DNA of 64,000 nt from NCBI GenBank assembly GCA_910588225.1, contig CAJUQT010000001.1, positions 1 to 64,000 on the forward strand. Direction: 5' to 3'. Below, piece after piece: positions 8,645 through 17,013 of the stretch (position 1 is the first letter of the stretch; each line of letters begins with the position of its first letter). This stretch comes from an uncultured Acetatifactor sp. (GTDB lineage: Bacteria > Bacillota > Clostridia > Lachnospirales > Lachnospiraceae). The position numbers were made by a program, and so were the translations under genes. The notes under the pieces were generated by a model that was given only the letters and a program-made list of their open reading frames with translations, was not told the DNA's origin and did not search any database.

Positions 8645-8828
8645 CGACAATACAAATCCGCAACAGGAAGAACACCGCACTTGCATTCTTCCACATGAAA
8701 CCTGGTGCTTCCTGACGATACAACCCCGCAATGGGAAGAACGCCGCACTTGCGTTCTTCCGCGTGGAACATAGAACTTCTTGGCGTCCCATCCAATGATG
8801 GGACGTCATTAGAAGTTCTTTCCACGCT
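8645..8828. repeat. Tandem hairpin repeats between ABC ATPase and permease genes
   Basis: Two imperfect 57-bp direct copies (8645-8701 and 8713-8769, period 68) each contain a hairpin; in the second copy it is a perfect 10-bp stem (GGAAGAACGC 8734-8743 / GCGTTCTTCC 8751-8760). Next to it lies a longer inverted repeat (8761-8828) with arms of about 30 bp, opening GCGTGGAA and closing TTCCACGC, with a four-base loop inside CCCATC/GATGGG. No coding sense was found. It fills most of the 320-bp gap between the genes. It could be a REP-like element, an RNA processing or attenuation site, or both. Confidence 0.7.
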
Positions 8829-8829
8829 G

Positions 8830-9588
8830 TTACCAGCCCATCTCCTGCAAAAACCCCGAAAGTCTCTCATGCCTCTCCTGATCTCCATGTCGATACTTAC
8901 CCAGATTACATTCCCCCAGAATCACACCGTCCTTCAGATACAAAATGCGATTGCCCCGCCTGGCGGAACGCATGTCATGGGTCACCATCACCACGCTCTG
9001 TCCCTGCTCATTGAATGCAGTCAGGGTATCCAGCACATCCAGCCCGGTTTTGGAGTTGAGGGCCCCTGTAGGTTCGTCGGCAAAAAGAATCTCCGGGCTG
9101 TTGATCAGGGCGCGGACCATCCCCGCCCGCTGGGCCTCGCCGCCGGAAATCTGCGTAGGGAATTTCTTCTGCATCTCCCTGGAAATCCCCACCGCCTGGA
9201 ACAGCTCTGCCCCTCTGGCCAGAAGCTCTTTTCTGTTCCTGTTCACCAGCAGTCCCGCCGCCAATACATTGTCTATCAGAGACATGCCGTCGATCAGATA
9301 AATCTGCTGGAAGACAAACCCGCAGTGCCTGCGGCGGAACACCGCCAGTCTGTCCTGGCTGTAATCGGAAATCACCTCATCTCCAAAGGTAATCTTCCCC
9401 AGAGACGGTCTGTCCATCCCTGACAGCGCATACAGAAGCGTGGATTTCCCCGCCCCGCTGGCACCCATAATCACGGTAAAGTCTCCCCGGTAAAACTCCA
9501 GGTCGATATTTTTCAGAATATGCTGCATCACCCCTCCGTTGGAAAAGGATTTGCTCAATCGTTCCGTTTTTAACAAAATTTCTTTCAT
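8830..9588 (-). CDS. ABC transporter ATP-binding protein (MacB/LolD-like)
   Basis: A 252-residue nucleotide-binding subunit with Walker A GASGAGKST (42-50), a Q-loop in FVFQQIYL, signature SGGEAQRAG, Walker B ILFADEPTGALN and the H-loop VTHDMRSA. The DEPTGALNS pattern is typical of MacB/LolD/BceA-type ATPases that pair with FtsX permeases such as the one at 6168-8510. The start at 9588 (MKEILLK) fits family alignments; an in-frame ATG at 9600 sits too close to AGAAAGG. It follows a stretch of insertion debris that separates it from its presumed regulatory genes. Confidence 0.9.
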   Translation of the reverse strand: MKEILLKTERLSKSFSNGGVMQHILKNIDLEFYRGDFTVIMGASGAGKSTLLYALSGMDRPSLGKITFGDEVISDYSQDRLAVFRRRHCGFVFQQIYLIDGMSLIDNVLAAGLLVNRNRKELLARGAELFQAVGISREMQKKFPTQISGGEAQRAGMVRALINSPEILFADEPTGALNSKTGLDVLDTLTAFNEQGQSVVMVTHDMRSARRGNRILYLKDGVILGECNLGKYRHGDQERHERLSGFLQEMGW

Positions 9589-9735
9589 GTCGGTAACCAT
9601 ACCTTTCTGCACTTGCCTACTGTACATATCCCATTTTACCCTTTTCATTCTTAACAGTCTTTATGCAATCCTTACGGAATTCTTAAATCTTCGGCTGCAC
9701 ATTGTGCAATCAGGCAGAAAGGATTTTCTACCTGT

Positions 9736-10085
9736 TTACCGCGCGGCCTTCAGATTGATGATCTGGGACTGAATAGACACATCCAACGCTGAAATCGGCT
9801 CATCACAGATGATAAAGCTGGGGGCGGAGGCCAGCGCTCCTGCAATACACAGCCGCTGCCGCTGTCCGCCCGAGAATTCGTGGGGCGCTCTGGTTTTGAG
9901 CAGCGGGTCCAGGCCCACAGCCTCAAACAGTTCATCCACCTTCCGGTCATATTCCGCTCTGGAGGCAGCCAGGCGATGAACGCGGATTGCCTCACCCACT
10001 ACACTTCCCGTACTCTGTCTCGGATCCAGCGACCCAAAGGGATCCTGGAAGATAAGCTGAACTTCCCTGCGCAGATCACGGTAGT
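9736..10085 (-). pseudogene. Fragment of oligopeptide-type ABC ATPase (DppF/OppF-like)
   Basis: An internal piece of a dipeptide/oligopeptide ABC ATPase. It keeps the Q-loop (VQLIFQDPFGSLDPRQ), signature (FSGGQRQRLCIAGALA), Walker B (FIICDEPISALD) and ends at SQIINL plus a short unrelated tail. The Walker A region before it and the whole C-terminal third after it are absent, and no peptide permease genes are near. The left end abuts the start of the toxin-antitoxin segment at about 10088. It is a stranded fragment, not a functional gene. Confidence 0.75.
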
Positions 10086-10105
10086 AACAAAATAGATCGG
10101 TCTAT

Positions 10106-10264
10106 ATGGAGAATAAAATAGATATTCTATCCCAAAGGACATTTAGAAGAGTTGTGGGAGAGCTTCTAAATGCTCCTTTTGAAATATCTGATTGTGGAAT
10201 AGTGCCGATGGGGGGTATAAGGAATATAGGAATTGAATATTGGGATAGGAAGTTTTGGAGGTAA
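10106..10264 (+). CDS. Small hypothetical ORF before the MNT gene
   Basis: A 52-codon frame (MENKIDILSQRTFRRVV to the end IEYWDRKFWR) whose stop codon overlaps the ribosome binding site of the MNT gene. There is no ribosome binding site before its ATG, and the frame stays open back to about 10088, where the ABC ATPase fragment ends. I do not recognise it. It may be the C-terminal scrap of a gene that came in with the toxin-antitoxin segment, or a short leader. Base composition is clearly more AT-rich than the neighbours. Confidence 0.3.
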   Translation: MENKIDILSQRTFRRVVGELLNAPFEISDCGIVPMGGIRNIGIEYWDRKFWR

Positions 10265-10270
10265 ATGTGG

Positions 10271-10600
10271 ATGCTATCGGATAAGATGAGAGAGGAATTA
10301 GTACAAGGTCTGACGGATATTTTTGGAAATAACATTTCCATGATTATTTTATACGGTTCAGTTGCGAAGGGGAATGCAGCTGAGGAAAGCGATGTTGATA
10401 TTGCGATTGTTGTGAGGAGCCAGATGGATGATGGAACAAAGCGCCGTTTCTTAAGCTGGGCTGCTGACATGGACATCAGATATGAAAGAGTTTTTTCAAT
10501 CGTGGATATCCAGGAAAGCAATATGAAGAAATGGGAGGATGTACTTCCTTGCTACCGGAATGTCAAAAAGGAGGGGATTGTTTTATGGAAAGCAGCTTGA
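10271..10600 (+). CDS. MNT-type minimal nucleotidyltransferase (antitoxin-like)
   Basis: A 109-residue protein with the minimal nucleotidyltransferase motif LYGSVAKGNAAEESDVDIAIVV, giving the GS-x9-D-x-D metal-binding pattern, followed by a further strand with FSIVDIQ. MNT proteins next to HEPN genes are known antitoxins that AMPylate the HEPN RNase (MntA-HepT type). ATG 10271 is chosen because GGAGG lies nine bases upstream; ATG 10265 is only three bases from it. It overlaps the following HEPN gene by 16 bases. The region is AT-rich relative to its surroundings, which suggests transfer. Confidence 0.8.
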   Translation: MLSDKMREELVQGLTDIFGNNISMIILYGSVAKGNAAEESDVDIAIVVRSQMDDGTKRRFLSWAADMDIRYERVFSIVDIQESNMKKWEDVLPCYRNVKKEGIVLWKAA

Positions 10601-10972
10601 AGGAACGGCTATCGTTTGGCGAGAGCCCGGGAAATGCTGTCGGCATCGGAGGGCAGCCTGAAGATAGGACAGTATAAAACATCTCTAAACAGGTCTTACC
10701 ATGCGTTCTTTCATGCACTGCGTTCAGCTAATGCCCTGAAGAACTTTGACTCATCCAAACATTCAGGAGTGATAGCATATTTTACAAAAGAATATTTGAA
10801 AACAGAAATATTGGACAGAAGTCTGGCTGTTGTTATCAAAGAAAGTTCATTATGCAGAGAAAAGTCTGATTATGACGATTTCTATGTGACGAGCAGGGCT
10901 GAGGCAGAAGAGCAGCTTAAAAACGCAAAACACTTTGTTCAGCAAGTGGAAAAGTATATGAGTTCAAGGTGA
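10585..10972 (+). pseudogene. HEPN-domain toxin partner, frameshifted near its start
   Basis: The frame opening at ATG 10585 (MESSLKER) matches the usual N-terminus of this HEPN family but then reads LSFGESPGN. The family continuation YRLARAREML is in a different frame from position 10610, so about one extra base lies near 10609. The rest is intact: the HEPN motif RSYHAFFH (R-x6-H variant of R-x4-6-H) and a C-terminal helix to KYMSSR. A TTG at 10616 could restart translation without the first helix. Its 3' end overlaps convergently with the histidine kinase gene (stop 10917). Either the toxin is inactive or one sequencing error is present. Confidence 0.65.
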
Positions 10973-12236
10973 CTTCCCGCCCGCTCAAAGCAATCCTGAC
11001 GCTCACCCGCAGGCCCTTCTCTCCGTTCTGGACAACCAGCCCTCCTCCCATCTCCTTTAAAAAATAATCGGAAATATAGAGGCCCAGACCCGCACCCTCC
11101 ACATTCGCCGCATTGCTGCCCCGCCGGAATTTCTCCTTTAAAAGGGGCAATTCGTCCTCTCCGACTCCTCCGCCGGAATCTTCCATTTCCACTGTCAGAC
11201 ATCCTCCGTCCTCCCTCACCGTTATCATTATCCTTGTGCCGGCATATTTGTAGGAATTGGCGAAAAGGTTATCAAATACCTGCTGCAGCCGCAGCCTGTC
11301 TGCGTACAGAATGCAGTCCGGAATGGCGGGAATCACAGCCCTGTGCAGATAGTCGGCATTTTTCAACAAAGTTGCAAGCTCTTCGCTTCTGATGTCCTCC
11401 GGGTTCACAGGCAGCTGTTGCAGTTCCTCCAGAGTGGCTGTAAAGAGATTATTGATCAGCGTGTTGATCTGATCTGCCTTCTGAATAATCATCCGGTAAT
11501 TATCCCGGATTTTCTCCTGCTCCGCAATAGCCGCCCCCACTTCGGAGGCAGCCTTAATGCTTGCCACAGGTGTCTTGATGTCATGGGAAAGCTTTGCCAC
11601 CAGCTCCTTTTTGCCGGCATTGGCTTCCGCCTCCGCCTGTCTGGCCTTTTTCAGCTCTGCCCGCATCAGGTCAAAGCTTTCCGTGAACGCGCCGAAGAGA
11701 TTCTGCCTGTCCATTTCCAGCGGGATGTCCAGATTTCCTCCTGCAACCCGTTCTGCAAAGCCTTTCAGCCTCCTGAAAGGCCTGATTACTCTGCGTTTCA
11801 GATACATCACATATCCCATACACAGCCCGCACTGCAGTAACATGGAGGCCCCGGTAAAGAAAATGACGGACTCTCTCTGTCTCCGGAACAGCAGCAAAGT
11901 GTTGTTATATATCAGGATTTTCCCCACTGTCTCACTGTTTAACTGAATGTCAAGGATAGTATCTCTGTGCCGCACTGCGGCGTTGAGGCTTTCACTGAGC
12001 CCCGGCCCCGTTCTGAACAGAACCTCGCCCTCCCTGTCCAGAACCACATATTCCAAGCCGGTAGAATTCTCATGATGGGCCATATCGTTCCAGCCCTGCT
12101 GCACGGACCGTACCGCTTCATTGACCAGTACCGTATCCTGTCCGTCCGCTCCCTGGCGGAAAGAGAAAAAGAAAAGCAGCGCCGCCTCCGCGGCAAATAT
12201 ACACATCAGACAGATAACAAAGATGCGCATTTTCAT
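10917..12236 (-). CDS. Sensor histidine kinase (HAMP, HisKA, HATPase)
   Basis: A 439-residue kinase: TM1 at about 4-25, an extracytoplasmic sensor of about 100 residues, TM2, a HAMP-like linker (RPFRRLKGFAERVAGGNLDI), HisKA with SHDIKTPVASIK, and a HATPase domain with N box FDNLFANSYKYAG and G boxes GGGVGEDELP and GAGLGLYISDYFL. ATG 12236 is preceded by GAAGGGGGGAGT. The partner regulator lies upstream on the same strand. The last 15 or so residues (VTLNSYTFPLAEQSVLRF) look unlike kinase ends and lie inside the toxin-antitoxin segment. The original 3' end was probably replaced at that junction. Confidence 0.88.
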   Translation of the reverse strand: MKMRIFVICLMCIFAAEAALLFFFSFRQGADGQDTVLVNEAVRSVQQGWNDMAHHENSTGLEYVVLDREGEVLFRTGPGLSESLNAAVRHRDTILDIQLNSETVGKILIYNNTLLLFRRQRESVIFFTGASMLLQCGLCMGYVMYLKRRVIRPFRRLKGFAERVAGGNLDIPLEMDRQNLFGAFTESFDLMRAELKKARQAEAEANAGKKELVAKLSHDIKTPVASIKAASEVGAAIAEQEKIRDNYRMIIQKADQINTLINNLFTATLEELQQLPVNPEDIRSEELATLLKNADYLHRAVIPAIPDCILYADRLRLQQVFDNLFANSYKYAGTRIMITVREDGGCLTVEMEDSGGGVGEDELPLLKEKFRRGSNAANVEGAGLGLYISDYFLKEMGGGLVVQNGEKGLRVSVRIALSGREVTLNSYTFPLAEQSVLRF

Positions 12237-12326
12237 TTTGCCGTACTCCCCCCTTCCCGCATCCACAGAATCCTTCGGCAACCTGCCAAAACTGTACCAT
12301 ACAAATCTACCATTCGGACTCTCACA

Positions 12327-13022
12327 CTACTGTCCGCTGAACCGGTATCCGTCTCCCCAGACCGTGATAATGTACTCCGGTCTGCCCGGTTCCCGCTCTA
12401 TTGCCTCTCTGAGTCTGCGGATATGCACGTTCAGCGTCCCGTCTCCGGTGAATTTATCCTCCCATACTTCCTGAAAAAGCTCCTGCTTTGTTACCACTCT
12501 GTTCTCATTTCTGATCAGATAGGACAGCAGCTTAAACTCCAGCGAAGTCAGCTTCACCGGCGTATCCTCCACTGATACCTGCCGCCTGTCAAAATCCACG
12601 GTCAGCCGTCCGTCGGTATATCTGCCGTCGGCTTTTCCGCCGGACTCTGCTCCCGGCTTTCCGAAGCGTTTCAGCATCACCTTCACCTTCGCCAGCAGTA
12701 CTCCCAGAGAATAGGGCTTCTGAATGTAATCATCCCCTCCGATATGAAGGGCCATGATCTTGTCGTCATCGCTGGTCCGGGCAGAAAGGAACAGAATGGG
12801 AACCTCCGTCTTCTCCCGCAGCTCCTTACAGAGCACAAAACCGCTGCCGTCCCCCAGATTGATATCCAACAGAAGAAGGCCGGCGCTGTTCTTCCTGAAA
12901 AAGTCCCTGCATTCTCCGGCGCCGTACACCACAGCCGTACTGACCCCAAACAGGTTAAAATATTCCGCCGTGCTGTCCGCCAGCATTTTTTCGTCATCTA
13001 TTATGAGGCAATCGTATTTCAA
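12327..13022 (-). CDS. OmpR/PhoB-family response regulator
   Basis: A 231-residue regulator: receiver domain with acidic pair at 9-10 (IIDDEK), phospho-acceptor Asp53 in LLLDINLG, conserved Thr/Ser in LSART and Lys in IQKPYS, then a winged-helix DNA-binding domain (LTSLEFKLLSYL; HIRRLREAIE; ITVWGDGYRF). TTG 13022 is preferred because GGGAGGG lies eight bases upstream; an in-frame ATG at 13040 has its only purine-rich stretch touching it. It forms a pair with the kinase at 10917-12236 and probably controls the ABC genes at 6168-9588, a common arrangement for antimicrobial-peptide responses. Confidence 0.9.
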   Translation of the reverse strand: MKYDCLIIDDEKMLADSTAEYFNLFGVSTAVVYGAGECRDFFRKNSAGLLLLDINLGDGSGFVLCKELREKTEVPILFLSARTSDDDKIMALHIGGDDYIQKPYSLGVLLAKVKVMLKRFGKPGAESGGKADGRYTDGRLTVDFDRRQVSVEDTPVKLTSLEFKLLSYLIRNENRVVTKQELFQEVWEDKFTGDGTLNVHIRRLREAIEREPGRPEYIITVWGDGYRFSGQ

Positions 13023-13135
13023 CGCCAGCCCTCCCTGCATCCTCTCGATCTGTTATCCAGGTTTCTGCCTTGTGTCATACCCTGCGTCCTTTCCAACAGC
13101 TACTTCCATTTCTATAATAAATCCTCGTTCCTCCA

Positions 13136-13206
13136 GCTGCACCGCCATGCGAAGAAAGTAAGGCAATAAAGGAAGCTGCCTTACTTTCCATGCAAGGTGG
13201 TGCAGC
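13136..13206. repeat. Long compound hairpin between DUF4132 and OmpR regulator genes
   Basis: Outer arms GCTGCACC (13136-13143) and GGTGCAGC (13199-13206) are perfect, and a 12-bp inner stem GAAAGTAAGGCA (13154-13165) / TGCCTTACTTTC (13177-13188) is also perfect. No U-run follows on either strand. It sits just after the DUF4132 stop and may end or process that transcript, or be a small mobile hairpin repeat like the one at 8645-8828. Confidence 0.6.
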
Positions 13207-13247
13207 CAGGATGCATGTCTTCAATCCCCACTCTATGGCACCGTATC

Positions 13248-16200
13248 TCACCGCACCGCCTTCCAGTTCACATTCTTCTCCTTGCTGGAAGCGGTGGCTT
13301 TGGCCAGCTGCAGCACCACTTCGCTGAAATACCGCTCCGGCACTTCCTTCAGGAAGCAGGAATTCTGGTCGTTGGCCTCGTCATACACATAACTGCCCCG
13401 CTTAATGCCCGCGGGCACCACTTCGCCCTTCTCATTCACCACTGTGCCTTCCAGTCGATAGAACCTGGTCTCGTACACAGTCACATCTTCGTTCTGACCG
13501 CCAACAAAGCTGCCGGAGAAGTGAAGCTCCACGCCCATGGCCAGCTCCTTATCCTCTCTGTAATAGCTGTAAAAGCCGCCTGCATCCTGTACGGAGCCTC
13601 TGTACCATCCAAATGTCTGGAGCTTTCCGCCCAGAGACAGATCATTGACAATACAGCCGCCGAAGCGCTCAAGACTCTTCTCGTTTTCCTCTTCCTTTGT
13701 CCTGTAATACACCGGCCGGTCAAGCTGTTCAATGGGCTGAGTAATCTCGTAATCCTCCAGCTGTTCCTTCCAGGCTTTCCGGGTATCCTCCGTCAGCTCG
13801 ATGGGATGCACAATGCCGATATACTGAGCGGAATTTTCTCCGCCTTCAGGCAGTTCGAACTCATCCTCGTCCTCCGTATTGAAAGAACCGTCCTCCATGT
13901 ACCGGAACGTGGATGTCAGCTTTCTGTCCTCGTAAATACCCCAGATTAATCCTGTGGCAAACTGGTGCATCACCGGATTCTTCACAAACAGATTCTTCCA
14001 GGCCTCCACGCTCCACTGCCGCCCGGTGGACAAAGCCATCTCCAGGCGCATCTTCTGGCTGCTCACCGTGGTTTTCATCTGCTTCTTCATCTGCTTGAAT
14101 TCTTCGTAAGCTGCCTTTGCCTTCTCTTCGTCGTCCTTCTTTCCGGGTGAAGGGAGATTCTTCAGCTTCTTTCCGCTCTCATCGAACACTTCCACTTCCA
14201 GCGCAGTGGTGATGGTCACGGTAAACTTCCGCTCTCCATAATCAAAGCAGCGCTCCATATTCTCGTCAAAGCCCAGATCCGGCACAATTCTGTCCGCCAG
14301 CTCTTCCGTGGTGATTCCCAGCTGGGAAGCCGCGAAATCCAGGGCCTTTCCGGCCGCAGCCTTAATCTGTTTGAACTTGAACTTCCTGGAGATGCCGTCC
14401 ACAATCAACAGGGCCTGAGGCTTCGGATTCAACGCAAGGGCCTGTACCGCCTCGGATGCAATGGCGCCTCTTGCCGCCTGAGGCCATTCCTGAATCTGGT
14501 GGTGAAGCTTTGTCACAATCTCATCTCCGCCGTGGATAGCCGCCGCATAGAGCACCCAGCGTTTCTTTGACTCCGCCCCCGCTTCCATCCATTTGTCAAA
14601 CAGTTCGTTGACATATATCGCCAGCTCCTTTTCATCCAACGTCTCCGCCAGCGCAGCAGCACTGGGACTTACCCCGCAGGGTGACATGGAGGAATAACTC
14701 AGGAGAACGGCCTGCAGGTACTCTTCCTGCGCCTCTTTCCCCGTTTTGGTATGTACCCTGGAAAAAGGTGTCTCATAGGCCCAGGCCAGACCACGCTTTT
14801 TATTGCCCTTATGGGCCTCCTTTACCAGATCCTCCCGGGTCAGCGTCTTACTGCCGCTCTCCGACTCTCCGCCTCCCACATGAAGCACTGTCTCCAGCAA
14901 GGTTCTGACCTTACCGTTCTTCTCCTTTTCCAGCGTTTCCGTGAGAAGCTCCTGATAGGCTTTACTGTCCCATTCGGTCAGCACCCGCACGGCAATCTCC
15001 CGCTCCGCGGCCTTTTTGGAGGAAAGCATCTTCTTCACATCCTCCTCCCAGTCCTTTGCCTGATACAGAATATTCAGCAGGGCTTCCTTCACCGTCTTCG
15101 CGCTGTCCTGAGAAAAGCTGAGAATGGCTTCCTTATTCGCCTTACGGTCTTCGGAAAGCACCTGCAGTCCGAAAGCCCTTCCAGTACTGCCGGCCCCCTG
15201 AAAGGCCGCCGTCATCTCCTCCCGTCTCTCCTGAAGGTATCCCTGGAAAATCTTCTTCCCCACCGCTTCAAAAATGTGCTTCCAGCTGTCCACGTAAAAT
15301 GAATCATAGGCATCCGCATACCCTTTCAGCTGATATTTCAGGCCTAAATGTCTGTCATTCACAGATTTGAAAACCTGTTCCACATTCTCCGCCTTAATGC
15401 TGCTGCCCTCCCGGAAGCTGCTGGTATTGGCGTAACCGCCGCAGAGCATCAGCAGTGCTTCACATCGTCCGCTCATCTCGTCATATCCATAGCCCTTCTG
15501 GTAGCTCTGCAGCACATTCCAATGCTTTCCGCCCCAGCGGTAGCCCGTAAGCTGCAGCTTATCTTCATAAGGATAAAGGGTCTCAATCTCCGTGGTACCA
15601 TTTAAATAATCTCCGGCGACATTTTTCACTGCCGGATCCAGCGCCTGCAAAATTGCGTCGATCACCTTCGACTGCTGCTTGTGAATATCTGTGGCTTTTT
15701 TCGCATTGTACAACGAAGGATCCAGCTTCTGGATGACGGCATTCATCCGATTATAAGAGTCGAAATCCACAATATTCATACAGTCCAGATAGACTTCCCT
15801 GTTCCGTTTAAACTGTGCACTCAATATCCCCGTCTTCATCTTCTCAGCGGCCCAGCTAATATATTTTCTGCTGTCGATTCCAAATACCTGATCATAGTCT
15901 CCGCCGTTCTGATTCAAGTCTCCCCGCAAGTCCATGTTGTCCATGATATTCAGCATTTCCTTTGTGTTGGCGGCAAGACAGATTTTCAGCACGTTTTTCA
16001 GACGCGTCGACTGCTTATAATTGACGAAAGCCGTCCCCCCGAGAATACACAGCATAAATCGGTCCACGGGAAGATTGGTACACGCCATCTTCAGGATTCT
16101 TCCGTCCACGGCATCACGATTTACCGCATTTATAATTTCATCCACTTCCAATCTGGGCATCTGATTCTTGTAAAGATTATGAATGCTGTTTACCAGGATA

Positions 16201-16883
16201 TCTTCATACAGCTTCAAAAGTTCCATATCCCTCTTCTCAATCTGTATGACCTCTTCCTTCTCACTTCCCTTTCCGCTCAAAATCCTGCTCACACCGGCCA
16301 GAATTCCACCTGTTTTCTCCTCCGCCCCTTTTTCCACCAGCTTCAGATTTCTATATTTCATCCTGAAATAAGCAGCCAGAACCAGCACTTTGCCGTTGTC
16401 CAGCTTACTTTTCTGATACTCCAGAGCCTTTCTTACATTTTCGGAAGTATTTTCCGAAATTTCTATGATTTTCTGTATGGAATAACGGCTTATCTGGTAT
16501 TCATTCATACCTGCTCTCTCAGCAAAAAGCGCCACCTTTTTGGGAAGCTCCATATTCACTGTTTCTTTCTTGTTAAAGAAAATATAGTTGCTGGGAAACA
16601 GATTGCTGCTGGTGGACTGGCCCGCGGTAAAGAGAATATTGGCCAGCTTCTCCTTCTCATCCCTGCCCTTGTTCACCAGGTCCGTGAACAGTGAAACCAT
16701 GGCATTCACCACATCCTGCGGCACACCGGACAGGTCCCGGAAGGTCAGCTTCTCCAGCTCCTGTTCCTCCGCAGTCCCGGTGAGATAATCCTCTATCAGG
16801 GTCAGCTCATCCGCCGTGAACAGATTCATCTGTTCGAAAAGTTCCACCATTTTTGTGATACGTTGATCTCTTGGGTTAATCAT
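13248..16883 (-). CDS. DUF4132 domain protein (YehI/MolR-like)
   Basis: A 1211-residue soluble protein, almost the length of E. coli YehI (about 1210). The N-terminal 750 residues are helical and repeat-like. The C-terminal third is the DUF4132 domain: AIHGGDEIVTKLHHQIQEW, GISRKFKFKQIKAAAG, a TVTITTALEVEVFD strand segment, MHQFATGLIWGIYED and PIELTEDTRKAW. Function is unknown in all species; an old link to molybdate in MolR is weak. It lies 130 bp downstream of the small frameshifted gene, with its own promoter and hairpin (16941-16993), preceded by a perfect AGGAGG. In E. coli the same family lies next to yehL-type MoxR/vWA/SWIM genes, as here. Confidence 0.85.
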   Translation of the reverse strand: MINPRDQRITKMVELFEQMNLFTADELTLIEDYLTGTAEEQELEKLTFRDLSGVPQDVVNAMVSLFTDLVNKGRDEKEKLANILFTAGQSTSSNLFPSNYIFFNKKETVNMELPKKVALFAERAGMNEYQISRYSIQKIIEISENTSENVRKALEYQKSKLDNGKVLVLAAYFRMKYRNLKLVEKGAEEKTGGILAGVSRILSGKGSEKEEVIQIEKRDMELLKLYEDILVNSIHNLYKNQMPRLEVDEIINAVNRDAVDGRILKMACTNLPVDRFMLCILGGTAFVNYKQSTRLKNVLKICLAANTKEMLNIMDNMDLRGDLNQNGGDYDQVFGIDSRKYISWAAEKMKTGILSAQFKRNREVYLDCMNIVDFDSYNRMNAVIQKLDPSLYNAKKATDIHKQQSKVIDAILQALDPAVKNVAGDYLNGTTEIETLYPYEDKLQLTGYRWGGKHWNVLQSYQKGYGYDEMSGRCEALLMLCGGYANTSSFREGSSIKAENVEQVFKSVNDRHLGLKYQLKGYADAYDSFYVDSWKHIFEAVGKKIFQGYLQERREEMTAAFQGAGSTGRAFGLQVLSEDRKANKEAILSFSQDSAKTVKEALLNILYQAKDWEEDVKKMLSSKKAAEREIAVRVLTEWDSKAYQELLTETLEKEKNGKVRTLLETVLHVGGGESESGSKTLTREDLVKEAHKGNKKRGLAWAYETPFSRVHTKTGKEAQEEYLQAVLLSYSSMSPCGVSPSAAALAETLDEKELAIYVNELFDKWMEAGAESKKRWVLYAAAIHGGDEIVTKLHHQIQEWPQAARGAIASEAVQALALNPKPQALLIVDGISRKFKFKQIKAAAGKALDFAASQLGITTEELADRIVPDLGFDENMERCFDYGERKFTVTITTALEVEVFDESGKKLKNLPSPGKKDDEEKAKAAYEEFKQMKKQMKTTVSSQKMRLEMALSTGRQWSVEAWKNLFVKNPVMHQFATGLIWGIYEDRKLTSTFRYMEDGSFNTEDEDEFELPEGGENSAQYIGIVHPIELTEDTRKAWKEQLEDYEITQPIEQLDRPVYYRTKEEENEKSLERFGGCIVNDLSLGGKLQTFGWYRGSVQDAGGFYSYYREDKELAMGVELHFSGSFVGGQNEDVTVYETRFYRLEGTVVNEKGEVVPAGIKRGSYVYDEANDQNSCFLKEVPERYFSEVVLQLAKATASSKEKNVNWKAVR

Positions 16884-16940
16884 GATTTACCTCCTGAATT
16901 TATATTCGTGAGCGCATATATTCTTGATAATAGAATCCTG

Positions 16941-16993
16941 ACAATAGAAGCGCTGCTTTGCTTCTATTGTATACCCGATTACCTGTCTTACAA
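16941..16993 (-). promoter_or_regulatory. Promoter and operator-like inverted repeat for DUF4132 gene
   Basis: On the minus strand TTGTAA (16988-16993) and TACAAT (16966-16971) are 16 bp apart. A perfect 11-bp inverted repeat (ACAATAGAAGC 16941-16951 / GCTTCTATTGT 16960-16970) overlaps the -10 element and the start site. It could be a repressor operator or a 5' hairpin that protects the mRNA. No U-run follows, so it is not a standard terminator. Confidence 0.55.
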
Positions 16994-17013
16994 TACGGAC
17001 ATGCTTACTCCCT

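Noticed and set aside
10106..10264. Antitoxin or DNA-binding role for the small ORF before the MNT gene
   Set aside because: No HTH, RHH or AbrB pattern is visible and there is no ribosome binding site; it may be only a scrap.
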